Positions 27,396-36,215 of a DNA stretch of 64,000 nucleotides are shown piece after piece. Each line of letters starts with the position of its first letter. The stretch's first letter is position 1. The notes beneath the pieces were generated by a model. That model was not told where the DNA came from, did no database searches, and saw nothing but the letters and a program-made list of their open reading frames with translations. The stretch is from Echinicola salinicaeni (GTDB lineage Bacteria; Bacteroidota; Bacteroidia; Cytophagales; Cyclobacteriaceae): NCBI RefSeq assembly GCF_014280965.1, contig NZ_JACODZ010000004.1, forward strand, positions 248,001 through 312,000. Direction: 5' to 3'. A program made the translations under genes and the position numbers.

Positions 27396-28712
27396 ATGTC
27401 AGAAACTAAATCAAAATACGTCAAGTATAAAGTAAAAGACATCTCTTTGGCTGAATGGGGCCGAAAAGAAATTAAATTGGCTGAAGCTGAAATGCCAGGG
27501 TTGATGGCTTTAAGAGCTGAATATGGCGCATCCAAGCCCCTAAAAGGAGCTAGAATTGCAGGTTGTCTTCATATGACCATTCAAACCGCCGTTTTGATTG
27601 AAACCTTGGTGGAACTAGGTGCAGAAGTAACTTGGTCATCTTGTAATATTTTCTCCACGCAGGATCATGCCGCTGCTGCTGTAGCTGCTGCAGGTGTTTC
27701 AGTGTATGCTTGGAAAGGTCTTTCAGAGGAGGAATTTGACTGGTGTATAGAACAAACCTTGTTCTTCGGTGAGGAGCAAAAGCCGTTGAATATGATTCTT
27801 GACGATGGTGGCGACTTGACCAATATGGTATTGGATAAATACCCTGAATTGGTTGCTGACATCAAAGGATTATCTGAAGAAACCACTACAGGTGTTCACA
27901 GACTTTATGAGAGAATGAAGAATGGAACGCTTCCTATGCCTGCTATCAATGTAAATGACTCTGTAACCAAATCTAAATTTGATAATAAATATGGATGCAA
28001 GGAGTCTTTGGTGGATGCTATTAGAAGAGCTACAGATGTGATGTTGGCTGGTAAAGTAGCTGTTGTAGGTGGATATGGTGATGTAGGAAAAGGTTCAGCT
28101 GCTTCTCTTAGAGGAGCTGGTGCTCGGGTAATCGTTACTGAAATCGATCCAATTTGTGCTCTTCAGGCTTCTATGGATGGTTTTGAGGTGAAGAAAATGA
28201 TCGATGCTGCTGCTGAAGCTGATATCGTTGTTACTGCTACTGGTAATAAAGATATCATCACCGGTGAGCACTTCAAAGTGATGAAAGACAAAACCATCGT
28301 TTGTAATATTGGGCACTTTGACAACGAAATCGATGTGGCTTGGTTGAATACCAACTATGGTCATACCAAGGACGAAATCAAGCCTCAGGTAGATCTTTAT
28401 AACGTTGAAGGGAATGATATCATCCTTCTTGCAGAAGGAAGGTTGGTAAATCTAGGCTGTGCCACTGGCCACCCTTCATTTGTAATGTCAAACTCTTTTA
28501 CTAACCAAACTTTGGCTCAGTTGGAGTTATGGACCAATACAGATCATTACGAAAATAAAGTTTATGTATTGCCTAAGCACTTAGATGAAAAAGTTGCTGA
28601 ACTTCACTTGGGTAAATTAGGTGTGGAATTGGAAACTTTAACCGAGGATCAAGCTAAATATATAGGTGTAGAAGTGGCAGGTCCATTTAAGCCTGATTAT
28701 TATAGATACTAA
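27396..28712 (+). CDS. ahcY: Adenosylhomocysteinase
   Basis: Splits S-adenosylhomocysteine into adenosine and homocysteine, using tightly bound NAD, and so recycles the product of methyl transfer. 438 residues, within the family range. Substrate-domain motif [17 protein letters not shown] and NAD-binding loop [19 protein letters not shown] are present. [10 protein letters not shown] and [14 protein letters not shown] are also seen, and the C-terminal end is KPDYYRY with the conserved Lys-x-x-x-Tyr-Arg-Tyr. Own promoter and terminator, so probably monocistronic. Confidence 0.98.
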   Translation: MSETKSKYVKYKVKDISLAEWGRKEIKLAEAEMPGLMALRAEYGASKPLKGARIAGCLHMTIQTAVLIETLVELGAEVTWSSCNIFSTQDHAAAAVAAAGVSVYAWKGLSEEEFDWCIEQTLFFGEEQKPLNMILDDGGDLTNMVLDKYPELVADIKGLSEETTTGVHRLYERMKNGTLPMPAINVNDSVTKSKFDNKYGCKESLVDAIRRATDVMLAGKVAVVGGYGDVGKGSAASLRGAGARVIVTEIDPICALQASMDGFEVKKMIDAAAEADIVVTATGNKDIITGEHFKVMKDKTIVCNIGHFDNEIDVAWLNTNYGHTKDEIKPQVDLYNVEGNDIILLAEGRLVNLGCATGHPSFVMSNSFTNQTLAQLELWTNTDHYENKVYVLPKHLDEKVAELHLGKLGVELETLTEDQAKYIGVEVAGPFKPDYYRY

Positions 28713-28734
28713 TCATTGGATTAAGACAAATATT

Positions 28735-28760
28735 AAAAAGCCGCTAATAAGCGGTTTTTT
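28735..28760 (+). terminator. Terminator of ahcY
   Basis: Stem AAAAAGCCGCT (28735-28745) with AGCGGTTTTTT (28750-28760), loop AATA, followed by further T residues, 23 bases after the ahcY stop. Confidence 0.8.
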
Positions 28761-28850
28761 TTATGCCTAATTTTTCTTGCTGAATTTATGGGTTTCCGAT
28801 TTCAATAGTTTTTTAGGTATATTGGATAAATCCTTAAAATCAAAATAACC

Positions 28851-29723
28851 ATGAAATACACGCAGGGAATGCTTAGGCAAGATGCTTTAAAAGGTAAAAC
28901 CATTTTGATTACCGGAGGAGGGACGGGGCTTGGGAGATCCATGGCGGAATATTTTTTGGAATTGGAAGCTAATCTGGTTATTAGCAGTAGAAGGTTGGAT
29001 GTGCTCAAAGAAACAGCAAAGCAACTACAGGAAAAGTATGGAGGTAAAGTTTTACCCTTGGCCTGCGATGTCAGGGAAATTGATCAGGTGGAGAAAATGT
29101 TTCAACTCGCAATAGCTGAGTTTGGGGCGGTGGATGCAGTAGTCAATAATGCAGCAGGAAACTTTATCAGCCCTACAGAAAGGCTTTCAGCCAATGCCTT
29201 CCACACCGTGATTGATATTGTGCTCAAAGGAACTGTCAATATGACCATGACTGCAGGAAAACACTGGATAGGTATTAAGCAGCCTGGAGTATTTTTGAAT
29301 ATTGTCACCACTTATGCATGGACGGGTTCTGCTTATGTGGTTCCCAGCGCCAGTGCAAAAGCAGGTGTACTGGCAATGACCAGGTCTTTGGCGGTGGAAT
29401 GGGCCAAGTATAATATCCGCTCCAATGCGATAGCACCGGGGCCATTTCCTACTGAAGGTGCTTGGAGCCGACTTTTGCCAGCTGATTTGGCCAATAAATT
29501 TGATCCAGCCAAAAAGATACCGCTAAAAAGAGTTGGTGAACATCAGGAATTGGCCAATCTAGCAGCTTATCTGATTTCAGATTTTTCTGCATATGTCAAT
29601 GGGGAAGTGATCACCATTGATGGTGGAGAATGGCTAAAGGGAGCTGGGGAATTCAACCATCTGGAGCAAGTTCCAGATGAATTATGGGATCAATTGGCTA
29701 ATATGCGAAAGAAAAAGTCCTGA
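28851..29723 (+). CDS. 2,4-dienoyl-CoA reductase-like SDR (mitochondrial DECR1 type)
   Basis: A 290-residue short-chain dehydrogenase with the NADP loop TGGGTGLGRSMAEYF and NNAAGNFISP. The active site departs from the usual Tyr-x-x-x-Lys: the lysine is Lys170 with Ser166 four residues before it, and the tyrosine is Tyr155, 15 residues before the lysine. That is the spacing recalled for Tyr199, Ser210 and Lys214 of human mitochondrial 2,4-dienoyl-CoA reductase. VPSASAKAGV and the GEFN ending also match that enzyme. The likely reaction is NADPH reduction of trans-2,4-dienoyl-CoA to 3-enoyl-CoA in unsaturated fatty-acid breakdown. No other beta-oxidation gene is adjacent. Confidence 0.85.
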   Translation: MKYTQGMLRQDALKGKTILITGGGTGLGRSMAEYFLELEANLVISSRRLDVLKETAKQLQEKYGGKVLPLACDVREIDQVEKMFQLAIAEFGAVDAVVNNAAGNFISPTERLSANAFHTVIDIVLKGTVNMTMTAGKHWIGIKQPGVFLNIVTTYAWTGSAYVVPSASAKAGVLAMTRSLAVEWAKYNIRSNAIAPGPFPTEGAWSRLLPADLANKFDPAKKIPLKRVGEHQELANLAAYLISDFSAYVNGEVITIDGGEWLKGAGEFNHLEQVPDELWDQLANMRKKKS

Positions 29724-29724
29724 A

Positions 29725-30246
29725 CTATTCCGATTTAAGTGTGATGAATTCATTGGAACTGTCAAATTTTAGCCCCAATGTATAATTCCATGTGGGTAAA
29801 TAATTATGAATGGTATTGGGCTCTAAACTAGCAGCTTCTATAAAATACCATTGGTCGCTAGCTGCTTTGGACACTGCGATAAGGATGGTGTGGTTGATGA
29901 TTTCGCCCCCTGGGACCTTGATTATGGAGGTAACGGGAACCAATGCATGGGTTTCTCCTGAGCAATGAGTGTATTTTTTTGCTTCCCCGATCTCAAAGCT
30001 TTCCACCTTCATATTTCTGATTTTTAATAAATCAGAAGCTAATTCAAGTGATTTTATCATGCCCTGTTTTCCCCCAGATTTTTCAAGGATTACCGGGTAG
30101 GTATATTTGACCAAAGTTTCAAAGTCCTCATTTATATTTGCCAGTGCATAATCTTCAGCTGCCTCTTTGATTCCTGTTGGCGTCTGGGCATTTGCTATGA
30201 AAGTGAAAAGACAGATAAATAGATGAGTGCTTAATGCTTTGATCAT
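29725..30246 (-). CDS. Exported protein of unknown function
   Basis: 173 residues with a signal peptide (MIKALSTHLFICLFTFIANA-Q). The mature part has an alpha+beta pattern like that of NTF2/SnoaL-like proteins: a helix (EAAEDYALANINEDFETLVKYTYP), then strands ending VSKAASDQWYFIEAAS. No catalytic motif recognised. It converges with the dienoyl-CoA reductase gene with one base between the stops and has no visible partner. Confidence 0.65.
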   Translation of the reverse strand: MIKALSTHLFICLFTFIANAQTPTGIKEAAEDYALANINEDFETLVKYTYPVILEKSGGKQGMIKSLELASDLLKIRNMKVESFEIGEAKKYTHCSGETHALVPVTSIIKVPGGEIINHTILIAVSKAASDQWYFIEAASLEPNTIHNYLPTWNYTLGLKFDSSNEFITLKSE

Positions 30247-30335
30247 GAGTTAGGTAGCTTGTGATTGACAAAAGTAAATCACAAAAATCATAAATACAAG
30301 ATTGTTAAAAATAAGTAGTTTTTAGTTGATGGATT

Positions 30336-30524
30336 TTACTGTTCGATGGGTGTTGTTGTAAAATCTGTAATTTCTCCATTTTTTATTGTAAAACTTACTT
30401 CGATTGGTCGGCAACAAACTTCACAATCTTCAATGTATTTTTGATGATTTACACTCAGGTCAAGTATCATTGAAATGCGTGAAAGACAATGCGGACAAGT
30501 GAAGGATTTTTCTCTGATTAGCAT
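30336..30524 (-). CDS. CPXCG-motif cysteine-rich small protein
   Basis: A 62-residue zinc-ribbon-like protein. The first knuckle is CPHC (residues 10-13) and the second is CEVCC (about 34-38), followed by RPIEV, the pattern of the CPXCG family. Probable zinc binding; no defined function is known for the family. It is divergent from the copper-efflux operon, and the palindrome at 30550-30575 lies 26 bases upstream of its start, so it may share the operon's control. Confidence 0.85.
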   Translation of the reverse strand: MLIREKSFTCPHCLSRISMILDLSVNHQKYIEDCEVCCRPIEVSFTIKNGEITDFTTTPIEQ

Positions 30525-30549
30525 GCTTAAGAGGACATTTGTTTAAAAT

Positions 30550-30575
30550 CTACAAAAATTATATAACTTTAGTAG
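30550..30575. promoter_or_regulatory. 26-bp imperfect palindrome, candidate metal-responsive operator
   Basis: Half-sites CTACAAAAATTAT (30550-30562) and ATAACTTTAGTAG (30563-30575) match at 11 of 13 positions when one is inverted. It sits just upstream of the TATATTTG element at 30588-30595 and ahead of the HYC_CC_PP gene that opens the metal-efflux operon. CTAC/GTAG arms recall CopY/BlaI-type or MerR-type operators, but no regulator gene is in the window. Confidence 0.5.
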
Positions 30576-30587
30576 ACAAAGCTTTTT

Positions 30588-30595
30588 TATATTTG
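30588..30595 (+). promoter_or_regulatory. -7 element of the copper-efflux operon
   Basis: TATATTTG fits TAnnTTTG exactly. The preferred ATG at 30608 is only about 13 bases downstream, which implies a very short leader. The palindrome at 30550-30575 covers the position of the -33 element. Confidence 0.5.
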
Positions 30596-30607
30596 TTGCA
30601 TAAAACC

Positions 30608-30991
30608 ATGCGAAAGCTGTTCCAAATATCGCTTTTAATAATTTATCTCTGCTTCAATGCGGGGCTGAGTTATTCTATGCACTATTGTGGGGAGCAACTG
30701 GAGGCCATTAACTTTTTTGCAGAGGAAATAAAATGTTGTCCAGAAGAGGATGAAATGCCAGGCTGTTGTGATGATGTCCCCAAAACAGCATTGCAAAACG
30801 CCGAGCAAAACACTTCAAAGACAGTCAATGTACAGTTCATTTCTGCTGTGATTTTGCCATACCCTCATTTATTGGCAGATATTATAGAGTGTATTTCTTG
30901 GACCAAGGAAGTGGAATCCATTAATTTTCCCTTGGACGAAGCCCCCCCCAATGACTTACCTATTTATATAGAAAACGAGATTTTTTTGATA
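30608..30991 (+). CDS. HYC_CC_PP family small exported protein
   Basis: I start at the ATG at 30608 (about 128 residues) because it opens a signal peptide (MRKLFQISLLIIYLCFNAGLSYS). An upstream in-frame ATG-like start would put 23 extra residues before it and would lie across the promoter element. The mature protein shows the family name motifs in order: MHYCGE, KCCPE, GCCDD and, near the end, EAPPNDLP. The cysteines suggest binding of soft metals. In Bacteroidota these proteins are commonly encoded just ahead of CzcA/CusA-type pumps, as here. The role is unproven: a metal sensor or a periplasmic scavenger are both possible. Confidence 0.8.
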
Positions 30992-30996
30992 TAACC

Positions 30997-31060
30997 TTTT
31001 TAGCAGGAGGATTATGCCTTTGCTAAAAAAAAAACACCCTTTTGCTGCCTATGCGGTAGC
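30997..31060 (+). other. Two adjacent RNA hairpins between HYC_CC_PP and cusA
   Basis: Hairpin 1: TTTTTAGCA (30997-31005) with TGCTAAAAA (31021-31029), plus an inner AGG/CCT stem. Hairpin 2: GCTGCC (31044-31049) with GGTAGC (31055-31060). Neither is followed by a T run, so they are not classical terminators. They may adjust expression between the first gene and the pump gene or protect the mRNA end. Confidence 0.4.
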
Positions 31061-31109
31061 TTATTCATTTAATTCTTAATCGATTATTTCAAGCATTAAT
31101 ATTTAGGCT

Positions 31110-34100
31110 ATGCTTAATGCTATCATTAAATTCTTTCTAGAAAATAAACTGGTTACTGTACTTCTGCTGCTTCTATTGGTGGCTTGGGGGCTAGTGGTCA
31201 TTCCATTTAAGTGGGATACGGGCTTTTTGCCCAGTGATCCAGTCCCGGTGGATGCCATACCAGATATTGGAGAAAACCAACAAATAGTATTCACGGAATG
31301 GATGGGGCAATCCCCGCAAGATGTAGAAGATCAGATCACTTATCCATTGACTACATCTTTATTAGGTCTTCCTGGAGTAAAATCCATCCGATCATCTTCC
31401 ATGTTTGGGATTTCAAGTATTTACATCATATTTCAAGACGAGGTTGATTATTACTGGAGCAGGTCCAGGATTTTGGAAAAGTTAAATTCATTGCCTACCA
31501 ATTTGCTTCCTGAAAATGTCCAGCCAAAGCTAGGGCCTGATGCTACAGCTTTGGGACAAGTATATTGGTATACCCTTGAAGGAAGGGATAAAAATGGAAA
31601 GCCATCTGGGGGCTGGGATTTGCAAGAGTTAAGGTCCATTCAGGATTTCTATGTTCGCTATGGCCTAGCAGGTGTCGATGGTGTGGCTGAGGTGGCTTCT
31701 GTAGGAGGTATGGAAAAGGAATACCAAGTAGACCTTGATCCTAATGCCATGAAGGCTTATGGTGTTTCGATGATGGAAGTGCGTGAAGCTCTTAAAAAGA
31801 CCAACCAAGATATGGGGGCCAATACCCTTGAATTAAACCAAGTAGAATATTATGTCAGGGGATTGGGTTATGTAGAGAACATTGCAGACATAGAAGAGAC
31901 GGTCATTAAAGTAAGTGATAATGTCCCCTTGAGGGTAAAGGATATTGCGCGGGTAAATATCGGGCCGGCTGATCGGTCCATGAAGGGCATTTTAGACAAA
32001 GCTGGAGCAGAGGCAGTTGGTGGTGTCGTGGTGGCCAGGTATGGCGATAATCCAATGGCCGTTATAGAAAATGTAAAATCAAAAATTGAGGAAATCAGTG
32101 CCGGTCTTCCTGAGAAGGAGTTGGAAGATGGAAGAATTTCCAAAGTGACGATTGTACCCTTTTATGATCGTTCCAATCTCATTATGGAAACTTTGGGTAC
32201 GCTCAATGATGCCATTATACTACAAATTCTGATGACTATCGTGGTGATCATGGTAATGGTTTATAATCTGAGGGCGTCGTTATTGATATCTGCCATTTTG
32301 CCTTTGGCGGTATTGACCTGTTTTATATTCATGAAATATGTAGGGGTAGATGCGAATATTGTAGCACTCTCTGGAATTGCCATTGCCATTGGGACCATGG
32401 TGGATTTAGGGATCATTTTAAATGAAAACATCCTTAAACATATGGATGAAGCACCCAAAGGACAAAGCTTATTAAAGACTGTTTATGAGGGAACCACAGA
32501 AGTAGCTACAGCGATCATTACAGCAGTATCCACCACCATTGTCAGCTTCTTCCCAGTTTTTACTTTGCAGGCTGCAGAAGGTAAATTGTTTGGGCCGCTG
32601 GCTTACACAAAAACTTTTGCTTTGGTATCAGCCTTATTGTTTACCCTATTGATTATGCCCGCCCTTGCACATTGGGTGTTTGGGATGAAAAATGGAGGAG
32701 CATTTTGGAAAAAATGGGGCAATATTGGATTGGTGCTAATCGGCCTTATCAGTATTTATTGGTTTACCTTACCGGGATTGGTGATGATAGCGATAGGGGC
32801 CAATAATTATCTGTTATATAGGAATCAAGAATGGTATAAAAAATACCACACGCCGGTATTGGTGTTCATAGCTGTTCTGGCTGTTTCATGGTTGTTGGCG
32901 AGTACTTGGGCTCCTTTGGGAGTTTCAGTTAGTGCCTTTGTCAATTTTATTTTTGTGCTCTTGGTCATAGGATCAGTGTTGGGTGTGTTTTCACTATTTA
33001 TTAAGTATTATGAATCCATTCTTTCATGGTGCTTAGCCAATAAATTAAAGTTCCTTATTATTCCTATTTTGATGATCTTTTTAGGAATCAATATTTGGGT
33101 GGGCTTTCCCCGCTTGTTTGGAGGAATAGCCAAAGGATTTGACCAATTGGGATGGAATATTCGTACTACTTCCATTTACAGCGGTATGGCCCATACTTTT
33201 CCGGGAATGGGGGAAGAATTCATGCCAGCACTGGATGAGGGAGCATTTTTGCTCATGCCTACTTCCATGCCCCATTCAGGGGTAGAGGCCAATCAGCGGA
33301 TCGTTCAGCAGTTGGATTTATTGGTCAATACCATTCCAGAAGTTTCTTCAGTAGTGGGAAAAGCAGGTCGTGCGGATACACCTTTAGATCCGGCTCCTAT
33401 GTCCATGTTCGAAAATATCATTTTGTATAAGCCTGAGTTTAAATCCGATGAAAATGGCAGGAAAATCAGGTATGCGGTGGATGAAGCAGGAGAATTCCTT
33501 AGAGATGAAGATGGAGCGCTTATCGAGGATAAAAATGGGGAATACTTTCGTCAATGGAGGGATCATATTCAAACACCAGATGATATCTGGAATGAAATTT
33601 CTTCCGTAGCCAATCTTCCAGGGGTAACTTCTGCTCCTAAACTTCAGCCTATTGAAACCAGACTGTTAATGCTTCAGACAGGCATGAGAGCACCCATAGG
33701 TTTGAAAGTTTATGGGCCAGATTTGAAGACCATTGAGGACTTTAGCTTTCAAATCGAAAAATATCTTAAAGAGGTTCCAGGTGTAAAACCTGCCTCAGTA
33801 TTTGCAGACAGGACCTTGGGTAAGCCTTATTTGGAATTGGATTTGGATAGAAGGGCTATCGCCAGGTATGGTTTGAAGATAGAGGATGTCCAAGAAACCA
33901 TAAAGGCGGCTTTGGGTGGGGTGAAACTAAGTACGACTGTTGAAGGTAGGGAAAGGTTTGGTATTAGAGCTAGATATGCAAGAGAGTTTAGAAATAATCC
34001 AAACGATATTGAACAGCTTTTAGTAACCAGTTCTGACGGGCAGCAAATTCCAATAGGTGAAATGGCCAAGCTGGAATACCGACCTGGACCTAAGGTGATC

Positions 34101-34883
34101 AAAAGTGAAGATTCGTTTTTGGTAGGTTATGTTTTATTGGACAAAGAAGATGGTGTTGCAGAGGTTACAGTCGTAGAAAATGCCCAACAATACCTAAAGG
34201 ATAAGATCGAGCGGGGGGAATTGAAAATCCCAGCAGGAGTGAGCTATAAATTCTCTGGTTCCTATGAAAACCAAGTTAGAGCTGAGAAAAGGTTGTCTTT
34301 GGTGATCCCTATTTGTCTCATAGTAATATTCTTGATTCTTTATTTCCAATTTCGCTCTGTGGCTGTGACCAGTTTTATCTTTTCTGCCATTGCCATGGCA
34401 TTTTCTGGTGGATTTATCATGTTATGGCTTTATGGACAAAGTTGGTTTCTGGATTTTGATGTGTTGGGAAGCTCCTTACGGGAACTATTTCAAGTTCGGG
34501 AATTTAATTTAAGTGTGGCGGTTTGGGTAGGTTTTATTGCACTGTTTGGCATAGCCACTGATGATGGGGTAGTAATGGCTACTTATCTCAAACAAAGTTT
34601 TGACAAGCACAAAACTGAATCAGTGCATGGAATCCGAAAGGCTGTTATTTCGGCAGGATTAAGAAGGGTTAGACCTTGTTTGATGACTTCGGCTACTACG
34701 CTCTTGGCTTTATTGCCTGTGCTCACTTCAACTGGTAGAGGGGCCGATATTATGATCCCAATGGCTATTCCTTCATTTGGAGGGATGATGGTGGCTTTGA
34801 TTTCACTGTTTATTGTACCGGTACTTTACAGTTGGTGGGAAGAAATAAAATGGAGTAAACTCAATTCCAAAAATGAGAAATAA
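31110..34883 (+). CDS. cusA: CusA-like heavy-metal efflux RND transporter
   Basis: Inner-membrane proton-driven pump of a tripartite efflux system, 1257 residues, longer than E. coli CusA (about 1047). The extra length includes an inserted hydrophobic stretch in the middle (about 530-640) and a periplasmic insertion near 780. The TM4 relay region GIAIAIGTMVDLGIILNEN has a single Asp, as in the copper/silver (CusA) group. The three methionines of the CusA Cu/Ag site are matched by Met716 (LLMPTSMP), Met766 (PMSMFEN) and Met854 (RLLMLQTG). It is followed by outer-membrane and adaptor genes, its TAA sharing a base with the next ATG. Cu(I)/Ag(I) export is therefore likely. Confidence 0.9.
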   Translation: MLNAIIKFFLENKLVTVLLLLLLVAWGLVVIPFKWDTGFLPSDPVPVDAIPDIGENQQIVFTEWMGQSPQDVEDQITYPLTTSLLGLPGVKSIRSSSMFGISSIYIIFQDEVDYYWSRSRILEKLNSLPTNLLPENVQPKLGPDATALGQVYWYTLEGRDKNGKPSGGWDLQELRSIQDFYVRYGLAGVDGVAEVASVGGMEKEYQVDLDPNAMKAYGVSMMEVREALKKTNQDMGANTLELNQVEYYVRGLGYVENIADIEETVIKVSDNVPLRVKDIARVNIGPADRSMKGILDKAGAEAVGGVVVARYGDNPMAVIENVKSKIEEISAGLPEKELEDGRISKVTIVPFYDRSNLIMETLGTLNDAIILQILMTIVVIMVMVYNLRASLLISAILPLAVLTCFIFMKYVGVDANIVALSGIAIAIGTMVDLGIILNENILKHMDEAPKGQSLLKTVYEGTTEVATAIITAVSTTIVSFFPVFTLQAAEGKLFGPLAYTKTFALVSALLFTLLIMPALAHWVFGMKNGGAFWKKWGNIGLVLIGLISIYWFTLPGLVMIAIGANNYLLYRNQEWYKKYHTPVLVFIAVLAVSWLLASTWAPLGVSVSAFVNFIFVLLVIGSVLGVFSLFIKYYESILSWCLANKLKFLIIPILMIFLGINIWVGFPRLFGGIAKGFDQLGWNIRTTSIYSGMAHTFPGMGEEFMPALDEGAFLLMPTSMPHSGVEANQRIVQQLDLLVNTIPEVSSVVGKAGRADTPLDPAPMSMFENIILYKPEFKSDENGRKIRYAVDEAGEFLRDEDGALIEDKNGEYFRQWRDHIQTPDDIWNEISSVANLPGVTSAPKLQPIETRLLMLQTGMRAPIGLKVYGPDLKTIEDFSFQIEKYLKEVPGVKPASVFADRTLGKPYLELDLDRRAIARYGLKIEDVQETIKAALGGVKLSTTVEGRERFGIRARYAREFRNNPNDIEQLLVTSSDGQQIPIGEMAKLEYRPGPKVIKSEDSFLVGYVLLDKEDGVAEVTVVENAQQYLKDKIERGELKIPAGVSYKFSGSYENQVRAEKRLSLVIPICLIVIFLILYFQFRSVAVTSFIFSAIAMAFSGGFIMLWLYGQSWFLDFDVLGSSLRELFQVREFNLSVAVWVGFIALFGIATDDGVVMATYLKQSFDKHKTESVHGIRKAVISAGLRRVRPCLMTSATTLLALLPVLTSTGRGADIMIPMAIPSFGGMMVALISLFIVPVLYSWWEEIKWSKLNSKNEK

Positions 34884-36202
34884 TGAGAGGCTATAGAATA
34901 ATGATCAAGGAATATTTGGGCTTAAATAAGTGCATGCTGGGACTTTTTTTGTCCATGGTTTTGCTGATAAACGCTTCCATGGCGCAAAGTCTGGAGGATT
35001 ATCTTGTGGAAGCGGGAGAAAACAATCCTGGATTAAAAGCCAAGTATGCTTTTTATATGTCAAGCTTGGAAAAGGTGCCTCAGTTGGGCCAGCTTCCAGA
35101 TCCAGAATTAAGTTTTGGTTTTTTTCTTAAGGATATGGCTACTTTGATGGGAGACCAGCAGCTGAATGTTTCCATAAAGCAAAGATTTCCATGGTTTGGG
35201 ACATTTCAAAGTCAAAAGGATGAAGCCAGCTTGTTAGCCCAAGCTAATTACCTGGAGTTTGAAAAGGCTAAGGATGAGTTGTACAATCAGGTGAAACAAT
35301 CCTATTATCAGCTTTATTTATGGTCTCATCACCGGATGATAGCAGAAGAAAACTTGGAATTATTGGAGGCAATGGAAAGGCTAGCCCTCAATAGGTTTAA
35401 AGGGGGGATTCCTGGAGTGAAGGGTAAAATGACTGATGTACTTAGGATTCAATCAAAATCTAAGGAAGTTGCTGCTCTGATAGAAGAGTATGAAGAAGAG
35501 ATGGAATTGGAACAAGTAAAATTTAATCAATTACTTAATCGACCAATCGATCAAAAGGTGAATGTTGATTATTCTGTACTGGAACAGGAAATGATATGGC
35601 AGCGTCAGGTAATTATGGATAGTATTCGTACTCAGAACCCTGATATAATAAAATTGGATGTGATGGGAGAAGCCTATCAGAAAAGGTCTGAAGTTGCCAA
35701 TAAGGCAGGACTTCCTAGTATTGGTATAGGGCTAGATTATATGGTTAATTCACCAAGGTCTCCTATGGGAGAAATAGGAAATGGCATGGGGTATATTCCT
35801 GGAGGAATGGGGCATAATATGGTAATGCCTATGGTCTCTTTATCCCTGCCCATTTATAGAAAGAAATATAAAGCTGCTATAAGGGAAGCGGAACGCTTGA
35901 GAGAGTTGTCCATTTATCAGAAAGAGCAGGTACTGAATTCATTGGAGTTTCAGATGGAGCAAGGCTTTAAGCAAATTAAGGATGCAGAAAGGAACCTGAA
36001 GTTATACCAAGACCAGGCGGCTTTACTTCAGCGCAGCTTTGATTTGATATTGGCTGAGTACAGTTCTGGTGAAGGGGATTTTGAAGAATTATTGAATGTG
36101 CAGCAAGAGCTTTTGGATTTTGAAATGAAAATATCTGAAGCCATTGTAAATAAACAGAAAGCGATTGCTCAATTGGAGCGTTTAATGGCCAAGTCCCTGT
36201 AA
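34883..36202 (+). CDS. TolC-family outer membrane efflux protein
   Basis: Outer-membrane channel of the tripartite pump. 439 residues. The first ATG overlaps the cusA stop by one base; a second ATG at 34901 gives a more usual signal peptide ending NASMA-Q. The rest is mostly long amphipathic coiled-coil helix, as in TolC-family proteins, in two similar halves (about 30-215 and 240-435). Strand regions occur around QLNVSIKQRFPWFGTF and GLDYMVNSP. A Met/Gly-rich loop (GNGMGYIPGGMGHNMVMPM, about 299-317) may contact Cu(I). Confidence 0.88.
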   Translation: MRGYRIMIKEYLGLNKCMLGLFLSMVLLINASMAQSLEDYLVEAGENNPGLKAKYAFYMSSLEKVPQLGQLPDPELSFGFFLKDMATLMGDQQLNVSIKQRFPWFGTFQSQKDEASLLAQANYLEFEKAKDELYNQVKQSYYQLYLWSHHRMIAEENLELLEAMERLALNRFKGGIPGVKGKMTDVLRIQSKSKEVAALIEEYEEEMELEQVKFNQLLNRPIDQKVNVDYSVLEQEMIWQRQVIMDSIRTQNPDIIKLDVMGEAYQKRSEVANKAGLPSIGIGLDYMVNSPRSPMGEIGNGMGYIPGGMGHNMVMPMVSLSLPIYRKKYKAAIREAERLRELSIYQKEQVLNSLEFQMEQGFKQIKDAERNLKLYQDQAALLQRSFDLILAEYSSGEGDFEELLNVQQELLDFEMKISEAIVNKQKAIAQLERLMAKSL

Positions 36203-36215
36203 AATTTTAGAAATC

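Noticed and set aside
30539-30607. Longer N-terminus for the HYC_CC_PP protein
   Set aside because: It would place 23 residues before the signal peptide and run through the palindrome and -7 element.
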